In this document: positions 18,431-26,060 of the stretch, in pieces
Position numbering within the stretch: the first letter of the stretch is position 1
How the letters are laid out: each line of letters opens with the position of its first letter
DNA from: Nocardia inohanensis NBRC 100128
GTDB taxonomy: Bacteria; Actinomycetota; Actinomycetes; Mycobacteriales; Mycobacteriaceae
NCBI RefSeq assembly: GCF_001612945.1
Contig: NZ_BDBK01000016.1
Location: 434,001 to 498,000 of the forward strand
DNA length: 64,000 nucleotides
Direction: 5' to 3'
Notes under the pieces: model-generated
Told to the model about the DNA's origin: nothing
Databases searched by the model: none
The model's input: the letters and a program-made list of their open reading frames with translations, nothing else
Position numbers and translations under genes: made by a program

Positions 18431-19552
18431 TCAGAGGTTGAGCAGATCGGCGGTCTCCGCGCCGATCGCGGGGCCCAGGGTCATGCCGCGCCCACCCGGC
18501 CCGGTGATCACCCAGACGTTCTCCGATGCCTGTGCGCGGGTCACGATCGTCCCCGGATCGATGCTCTGGCTGTATACGCCCGCCCAGCGCCGCACCACCG
18601 GCGGCAGCTTGCGCCCGAGCAGCTCCTCCATCACCCCGACCAGGTGCTCGTACGGCGCCTCGTCCACGTCGAAGTTGAACGGCTCGTCGTATTCGTGGGT
18701 GTCGCCGATGGTCAGCCCGCCGTGCAGACGCTGCACCGCGAGCAGCTGCATCTTGTGCTGGGCGGCCGTGAACGGTTGCGCCTCTTCGGCATTCAGCCGG
18801 TCCAGCTCGGGTCCGGCGAAGTTCGGGTAGTAGCGGAAGCTGTCGCCGTCGGCGATGGCGGTGGTGAGCGGCTCGCCCAGCGGGGCGGTCTGCATCATCT
18901 GCAACCGCACCCGGCGCACCGGAATATCGCCGACGAGTTCCCGAGTCAGACCGCTGTGCGCGGCGCCCGGGCAGAACAGCACCAGATCGCCTTCGTGGCG
19001 GCGGCCGCGATCATCGACGACGGTGGAACCGGTGATGGTGCGCGCCTCGGTGCCGCCGAAGAAGGAGTAGCGCCCGCTGGCCTCCAGGTATCGCCGCAGC
19101 GCGGGCAGCGCCTGCCGCGACTCCACCGCCGCATCGGTCGAACAGTGCAGTCCGGCAAGGAATTTGCCGCGCAGCGCCGGGTTGACCTCCCGTACCCGGT
19201 CGGCGTCGAGCAGTTCGAAGCCCCGCGCGGCATCGGCGTCGCGGACGGCGGCTTCAGCCACGGCGAGCTCGTTCTCGGTGCGCACCAGGGTGATCGATCC
19301 GGCGGGCCGGAAGCCGACGCCCGGCACCTTGCCGCCGATCTCCTCCCACAGTTGCCGCGATTTCAGGGTCAGGTCGAGTTCATTGGCGCTGCGGCCCGAT
19401 ACCCACACCAGCCCGAAATTGCGGACGGTCGCGCCGCGCGCCTCCACCTCGCGTTCCAGGTGGACTACTTCGTGTCCGCGTCCGATGGCGGCCAGGGCGT
19501 GGGCGGTGCCCAGGATGCCGCCTCCAATGATGACCAATCGCATGTCCAACAT
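18431..19552 (-). CDS. FAD-dependent amino-oxidase of the phosphonate-associated family (TIGR03364 type)
   Basis: DAO-fold flavoenzyme, 373 residues from the ATG at 19552 (ATG 19543, MRLVIIGGGILG, and TTG 19561 are alternatives). The dinucleotide-binding GGGILG motif lies at the N terminus and a C-terminal VITGPGGRGMTLGPAIG segment closes the FAD site. Proteins of this type accompany TIGR03351 hydrolases. The expected role is oxidative deamination of 2-aminoethylphosphonate, or an N-methyl or hydroxy derivative, to the aldehyde used by the next enzyme, releasing ammonia and hydrogen peroxide. First gene of the operon; a PhnF-type operator lies 10 bp upstream of the chosen start. Confidence 0.85.
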   Translation of the reverse strand: MLDMRLVIIGGGILGTAHALAAIGRGHEVVHLEREVEARGATVRNFGLVWVSGRSANELDLTLKSRQLWEEIGGKVPGVGFRPAGSITLVRTENELAVAEAAVRDADAARGFELLDADRVREVNPALRGKFLAGLHCSTDAAVESRQALPALRRYLEASGRYSFFGGTEARTITGSTVVDDRGRRHEGDLVLFCPGAAHSGLTRELVGDIPVRRVRLQMMQTAPLGEPLTTAIADGDSFRYYPNFAGPELDRLNAEEAQPFTAAQHKMQLLAVQRLHGGLTIGDTHEYDEPFNFDVDEAPYEHLVGVMEELLGRKLPPVVRRWAGVYSQSIDPGTIVTRAQASENVWVITGPGGRGMTLGPAIGAETADLLNL

Positions 19553-19561
19553 GGTGGCCAA

Positions 19562-19573
19562 TGGTCTAGACCT
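19562..19573. promoter_or_regulatory. PhnF-type operator, site 1
   Basis: TGGTCTAGACCT, containing the perfect 10-base palindrome GGTCTAGACC. It matches 10 of 12 positions of TGGTATAGACCA, the operator I recall for PhnF of Mycobacterium smegmatis. It lies just upstream of the oxidase gene, downstream of a -10 candidate (TAGCGT, repeated twice at 19586-19597), so a bound repressor would block elongation or initiation. Confidence 0.7.
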
Positions 19574-19606
19574 ACGAGTGTTTCGTACGCTAACGCTAGG
19601 TTAACA

Positions 19607-19622
19607 ATTGGTATAGACCAAT
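19607..19622. promoter_or_regulatory. PhnF-type operator, site 2
   Basis: ATTGGTATAGACCAAT, perfect 6-base arms around ATAG; the core TGGTATAGACCA equals the published mycobacterial PhnF site. It ends six bases before the -10 box (TACATT, 19629-19634) of the regulator gene, so it overlaps the -35/spacer region of that promoter, suggesting autoregulation. Centre-to-centre distance to site 1 is 47 bp. Confidence 0.8.
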
Positions 19623-19640
19623 CTTGTGTACATTGGGGGC

Positions 19641-20423
19641 ATGGACACAACGGACGTTGCCGGGGTGGGAACCCGGCGCGAGGGGGATGCCGGGCTGGAC
19701 GAAATGTCCGGCGCCGGAACGGATCCCGCTCGGATGCCCAAGTCTTACCGGGTGCGCACGGAACTGGAGTCGCTGCTCGGCGAATTGTCGGAGGGCGATC
19801 CGCTGCCCTCCGAGCGCGACCTCGCGCTGCGCTGCGGGGTGGCGCGCGAAACCGTGCGGCAAGCCATGCGCGAGCTGTTGGTGGAGGGCCGCATCCGGCG
19901 GCAGGGGCGCGGAACGGTGGTCTCGCGCCCGAAGATGGTGCAGCCCATGACTTTACGGTCCTACACCGAGGGCGCGCTCAAGTTCGGCCGGGTGCCGGGG
20001 CGGCTGCTGGTGCGCTGGCCCGACGAGTCGGCCGACCCGGACACCGCACGCGATCTCGGTGTCCAGCCGGGCACGCCGGTCATGCATCTGGAGCGCATCC
20101 TGCTGGCGGACGGCGAAAGGATCGGCCTGGAAAGCACTTTCATGCCCTTGCCGCGCTTCGCCGCCCTGCGTGCGACCTACAATCCCGAGACCTCGCTGTA
20201 CGCGGCGACCCGCGCCATGGGTGTGGTCTACGCGAACGCCACCGAACGCGTCGAAACCGTGCTCGCCTCGCCGCGTGAGGCCGCACTGCTGGAATGCACC
20301 ACGGCCCTTCCGATGCTGCTGTTGCATCGCCGCAGTGTCGGGCCGGACGGCGTTCCCATCGAACGCGTCCGATCCCTCTACCGCGGCGATCGCATCGCTT
20401 TCCAGGCGACGCTGCACGACTGA
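19641..20423 (+). CDS. phnF: GntR-family (HutC/PhnF subfamily) transcriptional repressor
   Basis: 260-residue regulator: winged helix at about 35-100 (PLPSERDLALRCGVARETVRQAMRELLVEGRIRRQGRGTVV) and a UTRA-type effector domain at about 115-255. ATG at 19641 is preceded by TACATT and exactly six bases, the arrangement of a leaderless transcript; the GTG 15 bases upstream lies before that start point. It is divergent from the phosphonate operon with two PhnF-type operators in the shared promoter, so it very probably represses that operon and itself and is released by a phosphonate or phosphate-related ligand. Confidence 0.88.
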   Translation: MDTTDVAGVGTRREGDAGLDEMSGAGTDPARMPKSYRVRTELESLLGELSEGDPLPSERDLALRCGVARETVRQAMRELLVEGRIRRQGRGTVVSRPKMVQPMTLRSYTEGALKFGRVPGRLLVRWPDESADPDTARDLGVQPGTPVMHLERILLADGERIGLESTFMPLPRFAALRATYNPETSLYAATRAMGVVYANATERVETVLASPREAALLECTTALPMLLLHRRSVGPDGVPIERVRSLYRGDRIAFQATLHD

Positions 20424-20431
20424 TCCACCAC

Positions 20432-20507
20432 TCGTCATTCCGGCGTGTTCTTAGCCGGAATCCACACGCCCACCATAGATCCCGGCTGAAAGCATGCCGG
20501 GATGACA
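20432..20507. repeat. Palindromic intergenic repeat, copy 1
   Basis: Two hairpins, ATTCCGGC/GCCGGAAT and ATCCCGGC/GCCGGGAT, enclosed by an outer pairing GTCATTCCGGC with GCCGGGATGAC. A second, longer-stemmed copy is at 22602-22669. It fills the gap between convergent genes and may double as a terminator. This is the form of a dispersed REP-like element. Confidence 0.75.
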
Positions 20508-20515
20508 AGGTGAGG

Positions 20516-21529
20516 TCAGCGGACCTGCGGGGCCACCTTCTCACCCAGCAGTTCGATATTGCGCAGCACCTTCTCGTGCGGCAGCGTGCCCACGCTGGTG
20601 TGCAGCATGAACCGGTCCAGGCCGAGGGTGTCGCGAATATCGGCGATCTTGCCCGCCACGTAATCGGGTGTGCCGACGAACAGCGATCCGCTCTGCGAGC
20701 GCAACGCGTCGAACTGCTCACGCGTCATCGGACCCCAGCCGCGCTCACGCCCGATGCCGGACATGGCCGCCGCGTACGGCTGGTAGAAGTCGTTCACGGC
20801 CTGTGAATCCGTCTCGGCCACATAGCCGTGCGCGTGCACCGCCACCGGCTGCGGGTCGTGCCCGCCCTGTTCCAGCGCGCGGTGGTACAGGTCCACCAGC
20901 GGCTTGAACCGAGCCGGCTGCCCGCCGATGATCGCGATGGCCAGGGGCAGGCCGAGCAGCCCCGCGCGCACCACCGACTCCGGCGATCCGCCCACCGCGA
21001 TCCACACCGGCAGCGGCCGGTGCTCGGTGCGCGGGTAGACGATCGCGTCCTGAAGCGGCGCCCGGAACTTCCCGGACCAGGTCACCGGCTCGTCCTCGCG
21101 CAGCTTCAGCAGCAGCGCCAGCTTCTCCTCGAACAGTTCGTCGTAATCGGCGAGGTCGTACCCGAACAGCGGGAACGATTCGATGAACGATCCGCGCCCG
21201 GCCATGAGTTCGGCACGGCCGCCGGACAATCCGTCGAGGGTCGCGAAGTCCTGGTACGCCCGCACCGGATCGGCCGAGCTCAGTACGGTGACCGCGCTGG
21301 TCAGCTGGATGCGCTCGGTGCGCGAGGCGATGGCCGCCAGCACCACGGCGGGAGAGGAGGCCGCGAAGTCCTTGCGGTGATGCTCGCCCACGCCGTACAC
21401 GTCCAGCCCGGCCTGCTCGGTCGTCACGGCTTCCTCGACCACCTGCCGCAGGCGTTCACCGGCCGTCGGCACCGGCCCGTCGCCGCCGACGGGATGCGTC
21501 TCGGCGAATGTCGTCAGTCCCAGTTCCAC
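20516..21529 (-). CDS. LLM-class flavin-dependent oxidoreductase
   Basis: 337-residue luciferase-like monooxygenase (TIM barrel, FMN or F420 type): N-terminal MELGLTTFAETHP, YGVGEHHRKDFAASSP, DPVRAYQDFATLDGLSGGRAELMAGRGS and C-terminal VGTPDYVAGKIADI are typical of the family. I choose GTG 21529 because AAGAAGGGG lies eight bases upstream; an in-frame GTG at 21550 has no such site. The substrate cannot be told. It is convergent with the PhnF gene across the palindromic repeat. Confidence 0.85.
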   Translation of the reverse strand: MELGLTTFAETHPVGGDGPVPTAGERLRQVVEEAVTTEQAGLDVYGVGEHHRKDFAASSPAVVLAAIASRTERIQLTSAVTVLSSADPVRAYQDFATLDGLSGGRAELMAGRGSFIESFPLFGYDLADYDELFEEKLALLLKLREDEPVTWSGKFRAPLQDAIVYPRTEHRPLPVWIAVGGSPESVVRAGLLGLPLAIAIIGGQPARFKPLVDLYHRALEQGGHDPQPVAVHAHGYVAETDSQAVNDFYQPYAAAMSGIGRERGWGPMTREQFDALRSQSGSLFVGTPDYVAGKIADIRDTLGLDRFMLHTSVGTLPHEKVLRNIELLGEKVAPQVR

Positions 21530-21727
21530 GGCTCGCGCCCCTTCTTCCACGTTGTTTCCAAGTCAACTACACGGCTAAACGGACCGTGGTCCGGAAACAT
21601 TCCCTGCGATCCGGCCCCCTGTCCGGGGGCTGCGGGGGTCTGTCCTTACACCCTTCTCTGTCGATGGTTCGGGGGCGAAGCCCCCGAGAGCGCGAAGCCC
21701 ATCGCACGGGCGGATAGTCTTGTTCGC

Positions 21728-22591
21728 ATGTCAGTGCGCACCCGCAAACCCCTCGTTCCCGGCACGCAGTCGCCCATCCGTGAGGTGCCGAAATCCATCG
21801 AGCGGCCCGAATACGCGTGGAAGAAGACCGCCAACGAGGGCCACGAGCCGTGGGTGCAGACCCCGGAGACCATCGAGAAGATGCGGTTGGCGAGCAAGCT
21901 CGCGGCGCAGGCGATGGAAGAGGCGGGCAAGGCGGTCGTGCCCGGCAATACGACCGATCAGCTCGACGCGATCGTGCACGAGTACCTGATCGACAACGGC
22001 GCGTACCCGTCGACGCTGGGCTACAAGGGGTTCCCGAAATCCTGCTGCACCTCGATGAACGAGGTCATCTGCCACGGCATCCCGGACTCGACGGTGATCG
22101 AGGACGGGGACATCGTGAATATCGACGTGACCGCGTACATCAATGGCGTGCACGGGGATACGAACAAGACGTATCTCGCGGGCGATGTCGATGAAGAGGT
22201 CAAGCTGCTGGTCGAGCGCACGCACGAGGCGACCATGCGGTCCATCAAGGCCGTGAAGCCGGGCCGGGCGCTGAATGTCATCGGCCGCGTGATCGAGTCC
22301 TACGCCAACCGCTTCGGGTACGGCGTGGTGCGCGACTTCACCGGGCACGGTGTCGGCCCGACCTTCCACAGCGGCTTGGTCATCCTGCATTACGACAACC
22401 CCGCCGTGGAGTCGGTGATCGAGCCGGGCATGACCTTCACCATCGAGCCGATGATCAACCTCGGCGGCATCGACTACGAGATCTGGGACGACGGCTGGAC
22501 GGTTGTCACCAAGGACAAGAAGTGGACCGCCCAGTTCGAACACACCCTGGTGGTTACCGAAGACGGCGCGGAAATCCTCACGCTTCCGTGA
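21728..22591 (+). CDS. map: Type I methionine aminopeptidase
   Basis: Removes the initiator methionine from nascent proteins in the cytoplasm. 287 residues with the N-terminal extension (about 40 residues, Pro-rich) seen in mycobacterial MapB. Metal ligands are in DVTAYINGVHGDTNKTYLAG (both Asp), GHGVGPTFH (His), TIEPM (Glu) and the C-terminal FEHT (Glu). ATG 21728 follows TAGTCT (21715-21720) by seven bases, so the transcript is probably leaderless. Two GC hairpins (around 21613-21629 and 21670-21688) fill the upstream gap. Confidence 0.93.
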   Translation: MSVRTRKPLVPGTQSPIREVPKSIERPEYAWKKTANEGHEPWVQTPETIEKMRLASKLAAQAMEEAGKAVVPGNTTDQLDAIVHEYLIDNGAYPSTLGYKGFPKSCCTSMNEVICHGIPDSTVIEDGDIVNIDVTAYINGVHGDTNKTYLAGDVDEEVKLLVERTHEATMRSIKAVKPGRALNVIGRVIESYANRFGYGVVRDFTGHGVGPTFHSGLVILHYDNPAVESVIEPGMTFTIEPMINLGGIDYEIWDDGWTVVTKDKKWTAQFEHTLVVTEDGAEILTLP

Positions 22592-22601
22592 AACCTCACC
22601 C

Positions 22602-22669
22602 CGTCATTCCGGCGTGCTTGTGGCCGGAATCTACCGGTGGATCCCGGCCACAAGCACGGCGGGATGACG
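22602..22669. repeat. Palindromic intergenic repeat, copy 2
   Basis: Begins with CGTCATTCCGGCGTG as copy 1 but forms one long stem: 25 paired positions with two mismatches (GTCAT.../...ATGAC), including a perfect 14-base part GTGCTTGTGGCCGG/CCGGCCACAAGCAC. It starts 10 bp after the map stop and ends next to the ribosome site of cobQ. Confidence 0.75.
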
Positions 22670-22682
22670 AGGGGTGGTCCCG

Positions 22683-24200
22683 ATGAAGGGCGCGCTGCTC
22701 GTCGCCGGAACTACCTCCGATGCGGGCAAAAGCGTTGTCGTAGCCGGGCTCTGCCGGCTGCTGGCGCGACGCGGGGTCCGCGTCGCGCCGTTCAAGGCGC
22801 AGAACATGTCCAACAACTCCGTGGTCACCCTCGACGGCGGGGAGATCGGGCGTGCGCAGGCACTGCAAGCGCGGGCGGCGGGACTCGAACCCAGCGTGCG
22901 ATTCAATCCCATCTTGCTCAAGCCCGGCAGCGACCGCCGCTCGCAGCTGGTCGTACGCGGCAAAGCCATCGATACGGTCGGGGCCAAGGACTACTTCCGG
23001 CACCGGCAGCAGCTGCGCGGCATCGTCGCCGAGGAATTGGCCTCGCTGCGTGCGGAATTCGATGTGGTGATCTGCGAAGGTGCCGGATCACCCGCCGAAA
23101 TCAACCTGCGCGCAACCGATCTAGCGAATATGGGCTTGGCCCGGGAGGCCGACCTGCCGGTCGTCGTGGTCGGTGACATCGATCGCGGCGGCGTGCTGGC
23201 CCACCTGTTCGGCACCGTCGCCATTCTGGAACCCGAAGACCAGCAACTGATCTCGGGCTTCATCATCAACAAGTTCCGTGGCGATGTGGACCTGCTGAAG
23301 CCCGGCCTCGACCAGCTGACCGCGCTCACCGGCCGCCCTACCCTCGGCGTGATCCCCTTCGCCGAGGAGCTCTGGATCGATGCCGAGGATTCCCTGGGCA
23401 CCGTCGCCGACGCCCCTGTCGGTCGCCCGCAACCCCCGCGCGGCACCGAATGGCTGACCGTCGCCGCCATCCGCCTGCCCCGCATCTCCAACTCGACCGA
23501 CGTCGAAGCCCTCGCCTGCGAACCCGGTGTTTCGGTGCGCTGGGTGCGCGACCCGTCCCGCCTCACCGGCGCTGACCTGGTCGTCGTCCCGGGCAGTAAA
23601 TCCACCGTCAGCGATCTGGAATGGCTGCGCCGCACCGGAATCGCCGACGCCCTCACCGCCCGCGCGGCCGACGGCGGCCCCATCCTGGCCATCTGCGGCG
23701 GCTACCAGATGCTCGCCCGCACCATCACCGATCGCATCGAATCCACCGCGGGCACCGTCCCCGGTCTCGGCCTGCTCGATCTCGATATCGAATTCGCCGA
23801 CCCGAAGGTCCTGCGCCGCTCGTCGGGTCACGCCGGCCCCGTCCCCGTGCACGGCTACGAGATTCATCACGGCCGCGTCACCCGTAATTCCGATCACTCC
23901 TGGCTGGAGCTGGACGGCGTCCCGGAAGGCAGTGTGCGCGGCGCGATCTGGGGCACGCATCTGCACGGCGCGCTGGAATCCGACGAATTCCGCCGGACCT
24001 GGCTGCGGGAGGTCGCGATTCGCGCCGGGCGCGCCGGATTCCATGTCGCCGAGGATGTTTCGGTCGCCGAGGTCCGCGCCGCCCAACTGGATCTGCTCGC
24101 CGACCTGCTGGAGAAGCACCTCGACACAGACGCCCTGGAGCGCCTAATCAACGGCGGCGCTCCGGGAAATCTCCCGGTCCTGTCCGTGAACGCCCGATGA
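22683..24200 (+). CDS. cobQ: Cobyric acid synthase (adenosylcobyrinate amidotransferase)
   Basis: Glutamine- and ATP-dependent amidation of four side chains of adenosylcobyrinate a,c-diamide. 505 residues: N-terminal P-loop GTTSDAGKS (about 9-17) with the FKAQNMSNNS signature, ATP-binding ICEGAGSPAEINLR, and a C-terminal class I glutaminase with the Cys in AICGGYQML and His in GTHLHG. The start is ATG 22683; GAGGGG eight bases upstream belongs to the edge of the palindromic repeat. GTG 22674 is in frame but inside that ribosome site. It is the first of the cobalamin genes in the window. Confidence 0.93.
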   Translation: MKGALLVAGTTSDAGKSVVVAGLCRLLARRGVRVAPFKAQNMSNNSVVTLDGGEIGRAQALQARAAGLEPSVRFNPILLKPGSDRRSQLVVRGKAIDTVGAKDYFRHRQQLRGIVAEELASLRAEFDVVICEGAGSPAEINLRATDLANMGLAREADLPVVVVGDIDRGGVLAHLFGTVAILEPEDQQLISGFIINKFRGDVDLLKPGLDQLTALTGRPTLGVIPFAEELWIDAEDSLGTVADAPVGRPQPPRGTEWLTVAAIRLPRISNSTDVEALACEPGVSVRWVRDPSRLTGADLVVVPGSKSTVSDLEWLRRTGIADALTARAADGGPILAICGGYQMLARTITDRIESTAGTVPGLGLLDLDIEFADPKVLRRSSGHAGPVPVHGYEIHHGRVTRNSDHSWLELDGVPEGSVRGAIWGTHLHGALESDEFRRTWLREVAIRAGRAGFHVAEDVSVAEVRAAQLDLLADLLEKHLDTDALERLINGGAPGNLPVLSVNAR

Positions 24201-24221
24201 ACAGTGAACTCGCGGTGAACA
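24186..24221. promoter_or_regulatory. PHO-box-like GTGAAC repeats
   Basis: GTGAACG (24186), ATGAACA (24197), GTGAACT (24204) and GTGAACA (24215) follow each other at 11, 7 and 11 bp. On the minus strand these read GTTCAC-type heptamers, the unit of PhoP/RegX3 direct repeats in actinobacteria. They overlap the end of cobQ and lie about 60 bp upstream of the next promoter. Role inferred only. Confidence 0.35.
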
Positions 24222-24291
24222 AGTGACCCTTGTCACAGCAATCTGACCGAGACCCAGCCGGGAGTTTCCAGCGCCCTGTAGCGTGATCGCT

Positions 24292-24855
24292 ATGGAATCT
24301 CGGCGGATCACGGTCGGTGACCGCGTGTGGACCGTGCGAGTCGGAGGACCCGAATCGCGACACCACGTGCTCCTACTCCCAGACGCGGGCGATCCGGCCG
24401 ACGTATACGACCAGGTCTGCACCCGTTTGCAGACCTCTGACCTGCACACCATCGTCATCGAACCCGGCGACGGGCTCGACAGCGCGACGGTGCTGGCCAT
24501 CCTCGACGAACTCAAAGTGCCGTGGGCCAACCTGGTCGGCTGCGGCAGCGGCGCGCAACTGGCCTGGCAGCTGGCCGCGCGCGGGTTCGGCCGCTTCATG
24601 AGCCTGATCGCCGCGGGCCACGGCCACCCGGCCGCCGCGGGCGTCGACGGCCAGGTCGCGGACGCGGGCTGCCCGCCGGTGGAGATCCCCACCACCCTGC
24701 TGGCCACCAAGAACCTGCCGCGCGCCGTCGCGGAGGGTTCGGGCCGGTTCGTCTACGGCGAATTCCGCCTGGTCCCGGTGGATGTCGCGGACGTGGCCGG
24801 GGAAGCCGGCCACGAACTCGCCACGGAAGTAGTGCTACGCACCAGCTTCTGGTGA
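24292..24855 (+). CDS. Short alpha/beta-hydrolase-like protein lacking the nucleophile
   Basis: 187 residues following the first half of an alpha/beta hydrolase fold: HHVLLLPDAGDPADVYDQV, then a nucleophile-elbow-like LVGCGSGAQLAWQLAARG in which the expected Ser position (G-x-S-x-G) is Gly. No convincing catalytic His follows and the protein is shorter than usual. It is therefore probably non-catalytic or uses another residue. ATG 24292 is preceded by TAGCGT and seven bases (leaderless). The last 21 bases overlap the convergent hydrolase gene. Confidence 0.72.
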   Translation: MESRRITVGDRVWTVRVGGPESRHHVLLLPDAGDPADVYDQVCTRLQTSDLHTIVIEPGDGLDSATVLAILDELKVPWANLVGCGSGAQLAWQLAARGFGRFMSLIAAGHGHPAAAGVDGQVADAGCPPVEIPTTLLATKNLPRAVAEGSGRFVYGEFRLVPVDVADVAGEAGHELATEVVLRTSFW

Positions 24856-25887
24856 ACCGGCCGCCGCCAGCCACTTCAACCAGGAATCGAGCTCGGAGAA
24901 CGCCTGTGCGCGAGGCGTTTCCGAGGACAGGAAGACATCGTGGCGGGCGCCTGAGATGGGCACGATATTGGTGCGATCGCCCAGGGAGCCCGCCCACTTC
25001 TGAATCTGCCGCACATCCAGCACCAGATCCGCCACGTCGGCGGCCGGGCCGTATTCGCGCATGAACTTGGTGACCTTGGAGCGCAGGATGAGCGCGGGCA
25101 CACCGATATCCAGGCCCTTGTGCAGCTGGAAATGCCCGCGCCGGACCGCCCGGATCCAACCCGCGTGCACCGGGAAACCGGTCAGCGGCTTCCAATCCAG
25201 GTTGTAATCCCATTCGCCGGAAACGGTGCGGTGCAGGCTGTCTCCGTAGGCGGTGGAGACACCCATCGGGAGCTTCGCGAAGGCGCGCAGCCGGCCCAGG
25301 CCCTCCAGCAGCGGGGTGCCGATCGAGCGGTAGTAGGCGGGGCCTTGCAGGTCGAACCACGGGCTGTTGAGGATCAGGCCGGTAATGCCCTGGGTGGCGG
25401 CGCCTCCCGCGGCATTGACCCGATGCAGCCACAGCGCGGTGACCAGACCGCCGGTGGAGTGCGCCATCACCAGAACGGGAAGACCGGTCTCCTCCCGGAT
25501 GATCTCCAGCGCGCGATTCAATTCCGCGTCGTAGAGCGCCAGATCGCTCACGTAGTGCGGGGTCTGCCCGGCCCGCGTGGAACGGCCGCACTTGCGCAGG
25601 TCCAAGGCGAAGAAGGCGTACCCCTGCGCGGCCATGTGCTCGGCCACGTGCTCCTGGAAGAAGTAGTCGGTGAACCCGTGCACGTACAGCACCGCGTGCG
25701 TCGCGGCGGGGGCCTCGGCCGGCTGGTAGCGGACCAGCGTGCCCACCACCTCGCCTTCGCCGTCCGGGTCCGGGCCGAGCGGGAGGGTCAACTGCTGATA
25801 GTCGGCCCCGAGCACATCGGGCTGCCAGGTCCCGACGGCCGGATTCGAGGTGGGTGAGACGGCTGCGGATGACGTATCAGAGGTCAC
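24835..25887 (-). CDS. Alpha/beta hydrolase (serine aminopeptidase/monoacylglycerol-lipase type), Rv2854-like
   Basis: 350-residue cytosolic hydrolase: oxyanion region LYVHGFTDYFFQ, LRKCGRS, nucleophile elbow AHSTGG, acidic residue and His in SGARHDVFLS. Position next to mqo equals that of the hydrolase Rv2854 in M. tuberculosis, as I recall. GTG 25887 is preceded by TAGATT and six bases, so it is probably leaderless. Substrate unknown; lipid esters are plausible for the family. Confidence 0.83.
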   Translation of the reverse strand: MTSDTSSAAVSPTSNPAVGTWQPDVLGADYQQLTLPLGPDPDGEGEVVGTLVRYQPAEAPAATHAVLYVHGFTDYFFQEHVAEHMAAQGYAFFALDLRKCGRSTRAGQTPHYVSDLALYDAELNRALEIIREETGLPVLVMAHSTGGLVTALWLHRVNAAGGAATQGITGLILNSPWFDLQGPAYYRSIGTPLLEGLGRLRAFAKLPMGVSTAYGDSLHRTVSGEWDYNLDWKPLTGFPVHAGWIRAVRRGHFQLHKGLDIGVPALILRSKVTKFMREYGPAADVADLVLDVRQIQKWAGSLGDRTNIVPISGARHDVFLSSETPRAQAFSELDSWLKWLAAAGSPEAGA

Positions 25888-26060
25888 ATGCTCAATCTAA
25901 ACGCCGCCACCGTGCTTGGAAACCGGGAGGCATCTCTCACATTCGGGCTTTTCGTTGCGGAGAATCGGCGTGTCCAGGGGCACAATCGGATCTAGGTGAA
26001 CGACGGGTAACCTAACCGCTGCTGGGTTGCCATACATAGACAAGGAAGTCGATCAACGCC

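Noticed and set aside
20828..21727. 300-codon N-terminal extension of methionine aminopeptidase
   Set aside because: It runs antisense through the LLM oxidoreductase gene; the leaderless ATG at 21728 gives the normal MapB length.
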